From positions 1,116,001 to 1,180,000 of the forward strand of contig CP086683.1 of assembly GCA_030544685.1 (NCBI GenBank): a stretch of DNA of 64,000 nt. Reading direction: 5' to 3'. Of this stretch, positions 53,565 to 61,921 are shown one piece after another (within the stretch, counting starts at the first letter, position 1; each line of letters opens with the position of its first letter). The position numbers and the translations under genes were made by a program. The notes under the pieces were generated by a model. It saw only the letters and a list, made by a program, of their open reading frames with translations. It did not search any database and was not told the DNA's origin. The stretch is from Pseudomonas sp. B21_DOA (GTDB lineage: Bacteria > Pseudomonadota > Gammaproteobacteria > Pseudomonadales > Pseudomonadaceae).

Positions 53565-54125
53565 ATGACCCGATTGACCTCTCTCAACCCATGGCTGGCG
53601 GCCATCGCCGTGACCCTCTGCGTGCAGTTCCCGGCGCAAGCCCAGGAGCGCTTCACCCTGAGCATCCCCGGCGTGTCGGATAACCGCCTGTTCACCTCGG
53701 CAGCGGCTAGCGACGCACCCGGCTGCGGCGGCAAAAACCAGTCGCCGGCGCTGAGCTGGAACGCCGGCCCGGCCGGTACCCAGAGCTACGCCATCGTCAT
53801 GCACGACCCGGATGGCCAGAAAGGCTTGGGCGTCGATCACTGGATTCACTACGGCATCAAACCCGCCACCCACCAGATCGCGGCCGGCGTCGGCGCCAAA
53901 TCCGCCCTAGAAGGCGTCGGCGGCACCAACAGCAAAGGCAACACCCACTACATGGGCCCATGCCCGCCAGTGGGCGACAGCGCGCATCACTACATCATCC
54001 AGATCTACGCCCTCGACCTCGCCCCGGACGCCCTGCCTGCCGGCCTGACCCGTGCCGAGCTGATGGAAAAGATCAAAGGCCATGTGCTGCGCAACAGCAG
54101 CGCGGTGCGGCGCTATCACCGCTGA
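53565..54125 (+). CDS. Periplasmic YbhB/PEBP-family protein
   Basis: 186 residues from the ATG at 53565, with a signal peptide (about 1-26, cleavage after AQAQ). The PEBP fold is shown by NQSPALSWNAGPAGTQSYAI, the anion-pocket motif VMHDPDG and VDHWIHYGI, and then GPCPPVGDSAHHYIIQIYAL. Length and motifs match the bacterial YbhB/YbcL group (Raf kinase inhibitor-like). The cellular role of these proteins is not known. It is divergent from the Rieske-FAD gene. Confidence 0.88.
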   Translation: MTRLTSLNPWLAAIAVTLCVQFPAQAQERFTLSIPGVSDNRLFTSAAASDAPGCGGKNQSPALSWNAGPAGTQSYAIVMHDPDGQKGLGVDHWIHYGIKPATHQIAAGVGAKSALEGVGGTNSKGNTHYMGPCPPVGDSAHHYIIQIYALDLAPDALPAGLTRAELMEKIKGHVLRNSSAVRRYHR

Positions 54126-54173
54126 GGTTTTCGGCCGCTCACGGGCGGCTGACTGCTCTGATTCCCCAGCCAT

Positions 54174-54442
54174 TTGGCATTGCCCCGCGAAAACGCGCAC
54201 TATCGAGCCATTGCCAATGCGCTGGAGGACACCGTGGCAGCAAAAATCGACCGCATCGCCCAGCTACTCAACTGCCCGGAAAAGGGCGAACAAATGCGGC
54301 GTGCAGTAACCGAGACACGTAAGGAATTTCTGCTGAATCAGCCGGAAGAAGACCTCGTTGAAGACGACGAGGTGTTTGACGAAGCTGAGGAGGAGGGGAT
54401 GACGACGATGAATATGACGAGTTTGACTGGACGACGGAGTGA
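54174..54442 (+). CDS. Small acidic-tailed protein of unknown function (frameshifted)
   Basis: I do not recognise this protein. The N-terminal half (PRENAHYRAIANALEDTVAA, then KIDRIAQLLNCPEKGEQM) looks helical; the C-terminus is very acidic. One base appears lost in GGGG (54395-54398): correcting it changes a Met/Thr-rich read-through into EEE(G/E)DDDDEYDEFDWTTE and a stop at 54440-54442, about 89 residues. No ATG or ribosome-binding site fits; the TTG at 54174 or 54180 is the best start seen. The acidic tail continuing smoothly across the break is the main evidence for a real gene. Confidence 0.55.
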
Positions 54443-54472
54443 CGGCCTTCCAGCGATCTTGTCATCGCCCAC

Positions 54473-54507
54473 AAAAAAGCCCCGGACCATCACAGTCCGG
54501 GGCTTTC
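54473..54507 (-). terminator. Rho-independent terminator of the tRNA-Arg gene
   Basis: GCCCCGGAC (54479-54487) pairs with GTCCGGGGC (54495-54503); on the minus strand the stem is followed by TTTTTT. It lies 13 bases beyond the tRNA 3' end, so it ends the tRNA transcript. The plus-strand tail (TTTCTCGTTT) is weaker but could serve the small acidic-protein gene. Confidence 0.85.
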
Positions 54508-54519
54508 TCGTTTGATTCA

Positions 54520-54596
54520 TGGTGCACCAGGCGGGATTCGAACCCACGACCCCTGCCTTCGGAGGGCAGTACTCTATCCAGCTGAGCTACTGGTGC
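54520..54596 (-). tRNA. tRNA-Arg, anticodon CCG
   Basis: A 77-base cloverleaf with CCA encoded. The acceptor stem GCACCAG pairs with CTGGTGC; the D arm is AGCTCAGCTGGATAGAGT; the anticodon arm CTGCC-CTCCGAA-GGCAG gives anticodon CCG; the T arm contains GGTTCGAATCC. It reads codon CGG. No integrase or attachment-site duplication is seen next to it. Confidence 0.97.
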
Positions 54597-54606
54597 AGCG
54601 GGCGAC

Positions 54607-54635
54607 ATCATACCTAGGTCGGCTCGGGGCGTCCA
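54607..54635 (-). promoter_or_regulatory. Sigma-70 promoter of tRNA-Arg
   Basis: On the minus strand TGGACG (-35, 54630-54635) and TATGAT (-10, 54607-54612) are separated by exactly 17 bases. The -10 box ends 10 bases before the mature tRNA 5' end. A GC-rich discriminator (GTCGCCCGCT) follows, as expected for a stable RNA gene. Confidence 0.65.
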
Positions 54636-54852
54636 TGCCGGGTTTAGCGGGTTTTGTCAGTGTGCGTGTCGGCGCGAAATCGCTGCATTCCTTAAAGCGG
54701 TAACGTCCTGCAAAACCCTCGCTTGGCGCTTTGCCGGGGTTGATCTAAGGTTTTTCCTGCGGCACGGATTTTCGATACGTTGATCTGAAAAGCGCCATTT
54801 TTGTTCTTTTTTCGAACGACCTATTGTCCTTTACCCCTTTGAACCTACGATC

Positions 54853-54870
54853 CGTTTGAGATTTCAAACG
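54853..54870. promoter_or_regulatory. Dyad CGTTTGA-GATT-TCAAACG upstream of gabD
   Basis: Perfect 7-base arms with a 4-base centre, about 160 bases before the gabD start in a 431-base gene-free stretch (54597-55027). Just after it (54876-54890) is TGGCGGGATGTTGCA, which resembles a sigma-54 -24/-12 promoter but with 9 rather than 10 bases between GG and GC. The dyad is a likely regulator site; the binder is unknown. Confidence 0.45.
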
Positions 54871-55027
54871 CTCTTTGGCGGGATGTTGCAGCGCAGGTGC
54901 GCCCGGTCGTGCACTGTAGATGCGCCACAATCCGCTCACTGATTTCCCTGACGGCAGCCTTGCGAGGCGCCTTTCTACAATCATAATTTGCTCCGCGCAG
55001 GCCGCGGTGCTGTTAAGGAAAGCCGAC

Positions 55028-56470
55028 ATGCAGCTTAAAGACACCCAGTTGTTCCGCCAGCAAGCCTTCATCGATGGCGCTTGGGTCGATGCCGACAACG
55101 GTCAGACGATCAAGGTGAACAATCCGGCCACCGGCGAAATCCTCGGCACCGTGCCGAAGATGGGCGCCGCTGAAACCCGCCGTGCCATCGAGGCCGCCGA
55201 CAAGGCGCTGCCGGCCTGGCGTGCACTGACCGCCAAAGAGCGTGCCGGCAAGCTGCGTCGCTGGTTCGAACTGATGATCGAGAACCAGGACGACCTCGCG
55301 CGCCTGATGACCCTCGAACAGGGCAAGCCGCTGGCCGAAGCCAAGGGCGAAATCGTTTACGCCGCATCGTTCATCGAGTGGTTCGCCGAAGAAGCCAAGC
55401 GCATCTACGGCGATGTGATTCCGGGCCATCAGCCGGACAAGCGCCTGATCGTGATCAAGCAGCCGATCGGCGTCACCGCCGCGATCACCCCGTGGAACTT
55501 CCCGGCGGCAATGATCACCCGTAAAGCCGGCCCAGCGCTGGCTGCCGGTTGCACCATGGTGCTCAAGCCGGCTTCGCAAACTCCATTTTCCGCTTTCGCC
55601 CTGGCCGAACTGGCTCAGCGCGCGGGCATTCCGGCGGGCGTGTTCAGCGTAGTGTCCGGCAGCGCCGGCGACATCGGCAGCGAGCTGACCAGCAACCCGA
55701 TCGTGCGCAAACTGTCCTTCACCGGCTCTACCGAAATCGGTCGCCAGTTGATGGCTGAATGCGCCAAGGACATCAAGAAAGTCTCGCTGGAACTGGGCGG
55801 CAACGCGCCGTTCATCGTGTTCGACGATGCCGATCTGGATAAGGCCGTCGAAGGCGCGATCATCTCCAAGTACCGCAACAACGGCCAGACCTGTGTCTGC
55901 GCCAACCGCTTGTACATTCAGGACGCGGTCTACGATGCGTTCGCCGAGAAGCTGAAAGTGGCGGTGGCCAAACTGAAGATCGGTAACGGTCTGGAAGACG
56001 GCACCACCACCGGCCCGCTGATCGACGAGAAAGCCGTGGCCAAGGTTCAGGAACACATCGCTGATGCTGTAAGCAAAGGCGCCACCGTACTGGCTGGCGG
56101 CAAGGCGATGGAAGGCAACTTCTTTGAGCCGACCATCCTGACCAACGTGCCGAAAAACGCGGCCGTGGCCAAGGAAGAAACCTTCGGTCCGCTGGCGCCG
56201 CTGTTCCGCTTCAAAGACGAAGCCGAAGTAATCGCGATGTCCAACGACACCGAATTCGGTCTGGCCTCGTATTTCTATGCGCGCGACCTAGGCCGTGTAT
56301 TTCGTGTCGCCGAAGCGCTGGAATACGGCATGGTCGGCGTCAACACCGGGCTGATCTCCAACGAAGTCGCGCCGTTCGGCGGCATCAAGGCCTCGGGCCT
56401 GGGCCGTGAAGGCTCCAAGTACGGCATCGAAGATTACCTGGAAATCAAATACCTCTGCCTGGGCATCTGA
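55028..56470 (+). CDS. gabD: Succinate/glutarate semialdehyde dehydrogenase GabD
   Basis: 480 residues, the usual GabD length. It oxidises succinate semialdehyde (and, as DavD, glutarate semialdehyde) with NAD(P). Visible: ITPWNFPAAMITRK (cofactor loop), FTGSTEIGRQLM, the catalytic Glu in LELGGNAPFIVF and the catalytic Cys in NNGQTCVCANRLYI. I chose the ATG at 55028 (MQLKDTQLFRQQ) because AAGGA lies 8 bases upstream and the 36 codons before it are not protein-like. gabT follows after 185 bases, without a terminator between them. Confidence 0.95.
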   Translation: MQLKDTQLFRQQAFIDGAWVDADNGQTIKVNNPATGEILGTVPKMGAAETRRAIEAADKALPAWRALTAKERAGKLRRWFELMIENQDDLARLMTLEQGKPLAEAKGEIVYAASFIEWFAEEAKRIYGDVIPGHQPDKRLIVIKQPIGVTAAITPWNFPAAMITRKAGPALAAGCTMVLKPASQTPFSAFALAELAQRAGIPAGVFSVVSGSAGDIGSELTSNPIVRKLSFTGSTEIGRQLMAECAKDIKKVSLELGGNAPFIVFDDADLDKAVEGAIISKYRNNGQTCVCANRLYIQDAVYDAFAEKLKVAVAKLKIGNGLEDGTTTGPLIDEKAVAKVQEHIADAVSKGATVLAGGKAMEGNFFEPTILTNVPKNAAVAKEETFGPLAPLFRFKDEAEVIAMSNDTEFGLASYFYARDLGRVFRVAEALEYGMVGVNTGLISNEVAPFGGIKASGLGREGSKYGIEDYLEIKYLCLGI

Positions 56471-56655
56471 GCCGAGTAAGGGATCGCTGCAAACGCAAAG
56501 GGCACGAGAGCGCTGTCCCTTTGCGTGGTTTCAAACAGTAATTTTCTCTGCGGCCAGGAACGCCGTGGCAGTCGATCATCGCATGCTGCCACCGCCGATT
56601 CCTCCCGCTTCATCCTTGGACCACGCCGCCCGATGAGCGGCGAATGAGGACTGTA

Positions 56656-57933
56656 ATGAGCAAGACTAACGCTGAACTGATGGCCCGCCGCACCAATGCC
56701 GTACCTCGTGGTGTTGGCCAGATTCACCCGATCTTCGCCGAGTCGGCAAAGAACGCCACCGTAACCGACGTTGAAGGTCGCGAGTTCATCGACTTCGCCG
56801 GCGGCATCGCCGTACTCAACACCGGCCACGTGCACCCGAAAATCATCGCCGCCGTGACCGAACAACTGAACAAGCTGACCCACACCTGCTTCCAGGTGCT
56901 GGCTTACGAGCCGTACGTTGAGCTGTGCGAAAAAATCAACGCCAAGGTGCCGGGTGATTTCGCCAAGAAAACCCTGCTGGTTACCACCGGTTCCGAAGCG
57001 GTTGAAAACGCCGTGAAGATCGCCCGTGCCGCCACTGGCCGTGCTGGGGTGATCGCTTTCACTGGCGCTTACCACGGCCGCACCATGATGACCCTGGGTC
57101 TGACCGGTAAAGTCGTGCCGTATTCGGCGGGCATGGGCCTGATGCCAGGCGGCATCTTTCGCGCGCTGTACCCGAACGAACTGCACGGCGTGAGCATCGA
57201 CGATTCGATCGCTTCCATCGAGCGCATCTTCAAGAACGACGCCGAGCCGAAAGACATCGCTGCGATCATCATCGAGCCGGTGCAGGGCGAAGGTGGTTTC
57301 TACGTTGCGCCGAAGGAATTCATGAAGCGTCTGCGCGCGCTGTGCGACCAGCACGGCATCCTCCTGATCGCTGACGAAGTGCAGACCGGCGCTGGCCGCA
57401 CCGGCACGTTCTTCGCCATGGAACAGATGGGCGTTGCCGCCGACCTGACCACCTTCGCCAAGTCCATCGCTGGCGGCTTCCCGCTGGCCGGCGTGTGCGG
57501 CAAGGCCGAATACATGGACGCCATCGCTCCGGGCGGCCTGGGCGGCACCTACGCCGGTAGCCCGATCGCTTGCGCCGCTGCACTGGCAGTGATGGAAGTG
57601 TTCGAAGAAGAGCAACTGCTGGACCGCTGCAAGGCTGTCGGCGAGCGACTGGTCACGGGCCTTAAGGCCATTCAGGCCAAGTACCCGGTGATCGGTGAAG
57701 TGCGTGCGCTGGGCGCGATGATCGCGGTCGAGCTGTTCGAAAACGGCGACAGCCACAAGCCGAACCCGACTGCCGTGGCTGCCGTGGTGGCCAAGGCGCG
57801 TGACAAGGGCCTGATCCTGCTGTCCTGCGGCACTTACGGTAACGTGCTGCGCGTGCTGGTTCCGCTGACGTCGCCGGACGAGCAACTGAACAAAGGCCTG
57901 GCGATCATCGAAGAGTGCTTCTCCGAGCTCTGA
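56656..57933 (+). CDS. gabT: 4-aminobutyrate (5-aminovalerate) aminotransferase GabT
   Basis: 425 residues, a class III PLP aminotransferase that makes succinate semialdehyde from GABA; the same pair serves 5-aminovalerate in lysine breakdown (DavT). The PLP lysine is in TTFAKSIAGGFPLAGV (about residue 268), with LLIADEVQTGAGRTG (Asp for the pyridine nitrogen) and FTGAYHGRTMMTLGLTG. GAGGA precedes the ATG. A strong terminator lies 24 bases after the stop. Confidence 0.95.
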   Translation: MSKTNAELMARRTNAVPRGVGQIHPIFAESAKNATVTDVEGREFIDFAGGIAVLNTGHVHPKIIAAVTEQLNKLTHTCFQVLAYEPYVELCEKINAKVPGDFAKKTLLVTTGSEAVENAVKIARAATGRAGVIAFTGAYHGRTMMTLGLTGKVVPYSAGMGLMPGGIFRALYPNELHGVSIDDSIASIERIFKNDAEPKDIAAIIIEPVQGEGGFYVAPKEFMKRLRALCDQHGILLIADEVQTGAGRTGTFFAMEQMGVAADLTTFAKSIAGGFPLAGVCGKAEYMDAIAPGGLGGTYAGSPIACAAALAVMEVFEEEQLLDRCKAVGERLVTGLKAIQAKYPVIGEVRALGAMIAVELFENGDSHKPNPTAVAAVVAKARDKGLILLSCGTYGNVLRVLVPLTSPDEQLNKGLAIIEECFSEL

Positions 57934-57956
57934 TCCATTGGTGTGACCTGCTCGAC

Positions 57957-57982
57957 AAAAACCCGCTTCGGCGGGTTTTTTT
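57957..57982 (+). terminator. Rho-independent terminator after gabT
   Basis: ACCCGC-TTCG-GCGGGT with a preceding AAAA and a following run of T; a textbook intrinsic terminator ending the gabD-gabT unit. Confidence 0.93.
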
Positions 57983-58068
57983 ATGCCTGTAGAAACACAT
58001 CGGACCTGTTTGCGCTGTATCGAATCGCCAGCATTGGCTAAGGTTCAGGCATTGCAAGGAGAGCGCGC

Positions 58069-59280
58069 ATGACTGCCGTTGATTTACCCGCCGTACCTCG
58101 AGTGTTGATTGCCGAGGCCGATCCCTGGTCCCGCGACCTGCTCAAACAAGTGCTGCTCAACGTGCGCTGTGACGCGCGGCTGGATCTTTGCGCCGATGGC
58201 CAGCAGGCAATGTCGTTGCTTGGCGAGGTGCCTTATGACCTGGCCATCGTTGATTGGGAACTGCCCGGCATCGATGGACTGCATGTGCTGCGCAGCGTGC
58301 GTCAGCGCAAACGCAATCCGCCGCTGCCGTTCATTTTGATGAGCAGCCGTAACGACAGCGCCAGCGTGCGCGAAGCGATTCCGCTGGCGCCGACGGCGTA
58401 CCTGACCAAACCGTTGAACATGGAAGGCCTGACCGAGCGCTTGCAGGGGTTGCTGCTCAACGCTGGCGAAGCAGTGGTTTGCGAAGTGCCAGCGCTGGCA
58501 CCGGGCATGACCCTGTCGGTGTTCCTTGAGCGGCGTCGTGAGCAGGCCGATGGCGCGCCGCTGATGACTGACGTGCAAGTGGCGGTCAAGCGTAGCCTCA
58601 ATCCCGAGGGGCTGGATCTGAAGCTGCTGGAACAGGAAGTGCGCACCGATCCGCAGATTACCGCCGTGCTGATCGCGGCAGCCAACAGCGCTGCGCAGCA
58701 TCACGGAGCGCCCGTGCAGACCCTCGCTCAGGCGCTGCATCGACTCGGCACCGGGCAAAGCATGAACCTGATCCTCGGGCTGGCGCTGAAACGCAGCGCC
58801 CGGCTCAGCAATGCGTGTCTGGCAGATTATGCTGAGCGTTATTGGGGGCTGTCACTGCATACGGCGGAATACGCGCGGACGCTGGCGCGCCTGCTTGATC
58901 TGGATCAGGAGCGCTGCTATTGCGCGGGCATGTTGCATCGGCTCGGCGATCTGGCGCTGCTGCGCTGCTTGCAGGAATGGCAGCAGGCCGGCGGCGAGCT
59001 GGACGAGCTGGAGGAGGTCGGTGAAGCGCTGGCGAAGTTTGGCGCTTCTTATGGCTCGGCGTTGCGCACCCGCTGGCGTCTGCCGCTGGAGTTGCGCGAG
59101 TTGATTGCTTCGGTCTATCAGTTGGGCGGCGGCGTGTATTCCCGCGAGGCATTGGTGATGAACATGGCGGCGCAGATGGCGCAGCTGACCGAGCATGAAG
59201 GCGTTGAGGAACTGGCGAAGAGCCGGACGGCGCGGTTGCTCAAGATCGGGCTGCCGGAGTTGCTGCGGATGCGCAAATGA
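58069..59280 (+). CDS. Response regulator with REC and HDOD domains
   Basis: 403 residues. The receiver domain (about 8-130) has the phosphoacceptor Asp62 in AIVDWELPG, the acidic pair (AEAD, 16-19) and the switch Lys in YLTKPLN. The HDOD domain (about 165-370) shows AGMLHRLGDLALLR, a His-Asp-like remnant that lacks the phosphohydrolase metal set. REC-HDOD proteins are signalling proteins of uncertain output, some linked to c-di-GMP networks. AAGGAGAG precedes the ATG. No histidine kinase gene is next to it. Confidence 0.87.
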   Translation: MTAVDLPAVPRVLIAEADPWSRDLLKQVLLNVRCDARLDLCADGQQAMSLLGEVPYDLAIVDWELPGIDGLHVLRSVRQRKRNPPLPFILMSSRNDSASVREAIPLAPTAYLTKPLNMEGLTERLQGLLLNAGEAVVCEVPALAPGMTLSVFLERRREQADGAPLMTDVQVAVKRSLNPEGLDLKLLEQEVRTDPQITAVLIAAANSAAQHHGAPVQTLAQALHRLGTGQSMNLILGLALKRSARLSNACLADYAERYWGLSLHTAEYARTLARLLDLDQERCYCAGMLHRLGDLALLRCLQEWQQAGGELDELEEVGEALAKFGASYGSALRTRWRLPLELRELIASVYQLGGGVYSREALVMNMAAQMAQLTEHEGVEELAKSRTARLLKIGLPELLRMRK

Positions 59281-59298
59281 CAGATCACCACATTCCGA

Positions 59299-59388
59299 TG
59301 TGGGAGCGAGCCTGCTCGCGAAGGCAGTGTGTCATGCAGCTCTGAGTTCACTGACAGAATGCTTTCGCGAGCAGGCTCGCTCCCACAG
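59299..59388. repeat. REP inverted pair
   Basis: TGTGGGAGCGAGCCTGCTCG at 59299 and its inverse ending at 59388 (CTTTCGCGAGCAGGCTCGCT then CCCACAG) form a typical pair between two convergent genes, where it may act as a two-way transcript end. Confidence 0.85.
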
Positions 59389-59414
59389 GTCCAGCACCAG
59401 GCGCGGAGACCGGA

Positions 59415-60404
59415 TCAGGCCGCAATAATCCGGTTCTTGCCCTGCCGTTTCGCCTCATACATCGCGGCATCCGCGCGGGCGAACAGGCTGTCCAGGCTCT
59501 TGTCTTCGTCGGTGAGGTTGGTCAGGCCCTGGCTCACGGTGATGCTGAATGCTTGGCCGTCATGGTTGAAGCGCAGTCGCTGGATCTCCTGCTGCAGGCG
59601 CTCCGCCACTTGCACCGCCATTTCCGGTGCACAGCCGGGGAACACCGCGGCGAACTCCTCACCGCCAATTCGTCCGAACAGGTCACCGCGGCGCAATGAG
59701 CCGCGGCCGCATTCGGCGATTCGCTGCAGCACGTTGTCGCCCTCGGGGTGGCCGTAGCTGTCGTTAATTACTTTGAAATCGTCGATGTCCAGCAGCAGGA
59801 AGGCCAGCGGTGTGCCTTGGCGGCGGGCCTCGGCGAACTCGCGGTGGGCGCATTCGAAGAAGTGACGGCGGTTGCTGCTTTGCGTCAGCACATCGGTGGT
59901 GGCCAAGCGTTGCAGCTCGGTTTCCATGTGCTTTTTGTCGGTGATGTCTTCGGCGATGCCGACGATGATCACCGGCTGCCCAGGCTCGTCCTGGCGATTG
60001 ATAAAGCATTTGTCGCTGAGCCAGCGCACCTGGCCGTCGGCGGCAATGATGCGGTACTCGCGATCTTCCACCGCACCTCGGTGCAGGACTTCGGCCAGGC
60101 TTTGTTCGGCGTACTCCAGATCATCGGGGTAAATGCTGTCGCGCCACTGGTTGTAGTCAGCCAACAACAGCGCGGCCGAACGGCCGAAAATCCGTTCGTA
60201 CGCCGGGCTGACGTAGAGCACCTGGCGGGTTTCCCAGTTGAAGGCCCAGAGCACGGCGTTGACGCTGACCAGCAGCGAACTGATCAGCTGTTCGCGCTCG
60301 CTCAGGCGCGCAACTTCGCCTTGCGCGTGCATCAGCGCCATCAGCGTTTGCGCGGCCTCGGGCCATTGGGTGAAGGATGTGTCTTTCTGGTTGTTGTTGA
60401 CCAT
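59415..60404 (-). CDS. PAS-GGDEF diguanylate cyclase
   Basis: 329 residues from the ATG at 60404 (MVNNNQKDTSFTQW); a GTG at 60449 would add 15. A PAS domain (about 55-160; VSPAYERIFGRSAALLLADY) with a PAC tail is followed by a GGDEF domain (about 170-325) with the active signature GGEEF near residue 247. The inhibitory-site RxxD is present in part (RRGDLFGRIGGEEF). No TM helix, so it is a soluble sensor enzyme that should make c-di-GMP from GTP. The signal sensed is unknown. Confidence 0.88.
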   Translation of the reverse strand: MVNNNQKDTSFTQWPEAAQTLMALMHAQGEVARLSEREQLISSLLVSVNAVLWAFNWETRQVLYVSPAYERIFGRSAALLLADYNQWRDSIYPDDLEYAEQSLAEVLHRGAVEDREYRIIAADGQVRWLSDKCFINRQDEPGQPVIIVGIAEDITDKKHMETELQRLATTDVLTQSSNRRHFFECAHREFAEARRQGTPLAFLLLDIDDFKVINDSYGHPEGDNVLQRIAECGRGSLRRGDLFGRIGGEEFAAVFPGCAPEMAVQVAERLQQEIQRLRFNHDGQAFSITVSQGLTNLTDEDKSLDSLFARADAAMYEAKRQGKNRIIAA

Positions 60405-60544
60405 CGGCACAAATCTCAAAGGGCGCGCCGCAATGTCGACGACGGCCACAGGACAACCCGCCGGGATGGCGAAGTGTCATTGAGATAGGGGATTTTCGGC
60501 GAAGTTCCCGGCCAGTACCGAGTCCCGCCGGGCGGTGAGCCGTC

Positions 60545-60593
60545 GGAGCTGCCGAGTGCAACGAGGCTGCGATCTCTTTCAGATCACAGCCTC
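60545..60593. repeat. Hairpin of the GGCTGCGATCT type after desA
   Basis: GAGGCTGCGATCT (60563-60575) and AGATCACAGCCTC (60581-60593) pair at 12 of 13 positions. Read on the minus strand it follows desA by 9 bases and could end its transcript, although no T-run follows. Its minus-strand reading GAGATCGCAGCCTCG plus TTGCACTCG matches the right arm at 51850-51886, so both belong to one dispersed family. Confidence 0.7.
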
Positions 60594-60601
60594 AGTGCAG
60601 G

Positions 60602-61786
60602 TCAGACCGCCGCAGGACGCAGCGAGTAGGTTTTCAGCTGATCGGCAAAATCACGTAACGACTGGATGCCACTGGCCTCGGCCTCGTGAATCCACTCCTT
60701 GATGGCGGCGAGCATGTCGTGGCCATTGGAGCTGGTCTTGACCCAGATCTGCTGCAGCGCCAGGCGCTTTTCGTAAATCACTTTCAGCGCCTGGCTGTGT
60801 TCGAGCATGGTTTGAATGCGCAAGTGATGACGGTCTTCCAGCAGGCTGGTTTCCCGCGACAGCAGGCGTTTGGCCCGGTGGAACTGGTGCCGCACCGAAT
60901 GATCGACCTTGGCCAGCTCTTGCTTGACCAGTGGGCCGATTACCAATTTGCGGTACTGGGCCATGATCTGGAAACGGTTGTTCAGGATCGCCATGGCGGT
61001 GTCCATGTCCAGGCTGCCCTTGCCTTCGACGCGGTGGGCAATCGGTGCGACCCGCTGCACCTTGGCCAGACGCAGGAAGCAGAACACTTTGATCCATGCC
61101 CAGCCGAGATCGAATTCCCACTTCTTGACCGACAGCTTGGCCGAGTTGGGGTAGGTGTGATGGTTGTTGTGCAGTTCTTCGCCGCCGATCAGGATGCCCC
61201 ACGGCACCAGATTGGTGGCCGCGTCACGGCATTCGAAGTTGCGGTAGCCGACGGCATGGCCCAGACCGTTGATCACGCCCGCGGCCCACACTGGAATCCA
61301 CATCATCTGGATGGCCCAGATGGTGATGCCGATGGTGCCGAACAGCAGCAGGTCAATCACGCCCATGATCGCCACGCCCAGCAGCGGATAGCGGCTGTAG
61401 ACGTTGCGTTCGATCCAGTCTTCCGGGCAGTTCTTGCCGTAGATGCGCAGGGTTTCCGGGTTCTGCGCTTCGCTGCGATACAGCTCGGCGCCGGTGCGCA
61501 GCACCGTGGACAGGCCCTTGATGACCGGGCTGTGCGGGTCATCTTCGGTTTCGCATTTGGCGTGGTGTTTGCGGTGGATGGCGGTCCACTCGCGGGTGTT
61601 CTGCGCGGTGGTCAGCCACAGCCAGAAACGGAAAAAGTGCTTGAGACCCGCATTCAGCTCGAGCGAGCGATGGGCCGAGTAACGGTGCAGATAGACCGTG
61701 ACGGCAACAATCGTCACATGGGTCATCAGCAGGGTGACCGCGACCAGTGACCAGGCCGACAAGCCAAGAAAACCTTCGTACCACAT
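60602..61786 (-). CDS. desA: Membrane fatty-acid desaturase DesA
   Basis: 394 residues. The three histidine boxes of aerobic acyl desaturases are complete: HRYSAH (34-39), HRKHH (71-75) and HNNHH (206-210), which bind the di-iron centre. Four TM helices are visible (about 10-32, 50-62, 133-155, 158-180). The C-terminal part (about 260-394) is a soluble helical tail. The family introduces a cis double bond, usually delta-9, into phospholipid acyl chains with oxygen. It is divergent from the GGDEF-EAL gene, with 135 bases between. Confidence 0.9.
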   Translation of the reverse strand: MWYEGFLGLSAWSLVAVTLLMTHVTIVAVTVYLHRYSAHRSLELNAGLKHFFRFWLWLTTAQNTREWTAIHRKHHAKCETEDDPHSPVIKGLSTVLRTGAELYRSEAQNPETLRIYGKNCPEDWIERNVYSRYPLLGVAIMGVIDLLLFGTIGITIWAIQMMWIPVWAAGVINGLGHAVGYRNFECRDAATNLVPWGILIGGEELHNNHHTYPNSAKLSVKKWEFDLGWAWIKVFCFLRLAKVQRVAPIAHRVEGKGSLDMDTAMAILNNRFQIMAQYRKLVIGPLVKQELAKVDHSVRHQFHRAKRLLSRETSLLEDRHHLRIQTMLEHSQALKVIYEKRLALQQIWVKTSSNGHDMLAAIKEWIHEAEASGIQSLRDFADQLKTYSLRPAAV

Positions 61787-61921
61787 AGGCTATAGGGCCC
61801 TCGATAAAGATAAAAACAGCCGTTGCATTATCACTAAGCACACAGATAAAACCAGTCGCCCTTTCAGATAAGAAGTCGCTGAATGTTTCTTCACCTATAA
61901 TTCCAACCTTTTTGTAGGGAC

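Noticed and set aside
54520..54596. tRNA-Arg as a genomic-island integration site
   Set aside because: No integrase gene, no repeat of the tRNA 3' end, and ordinary core genes (gabD, gabT) on one side.
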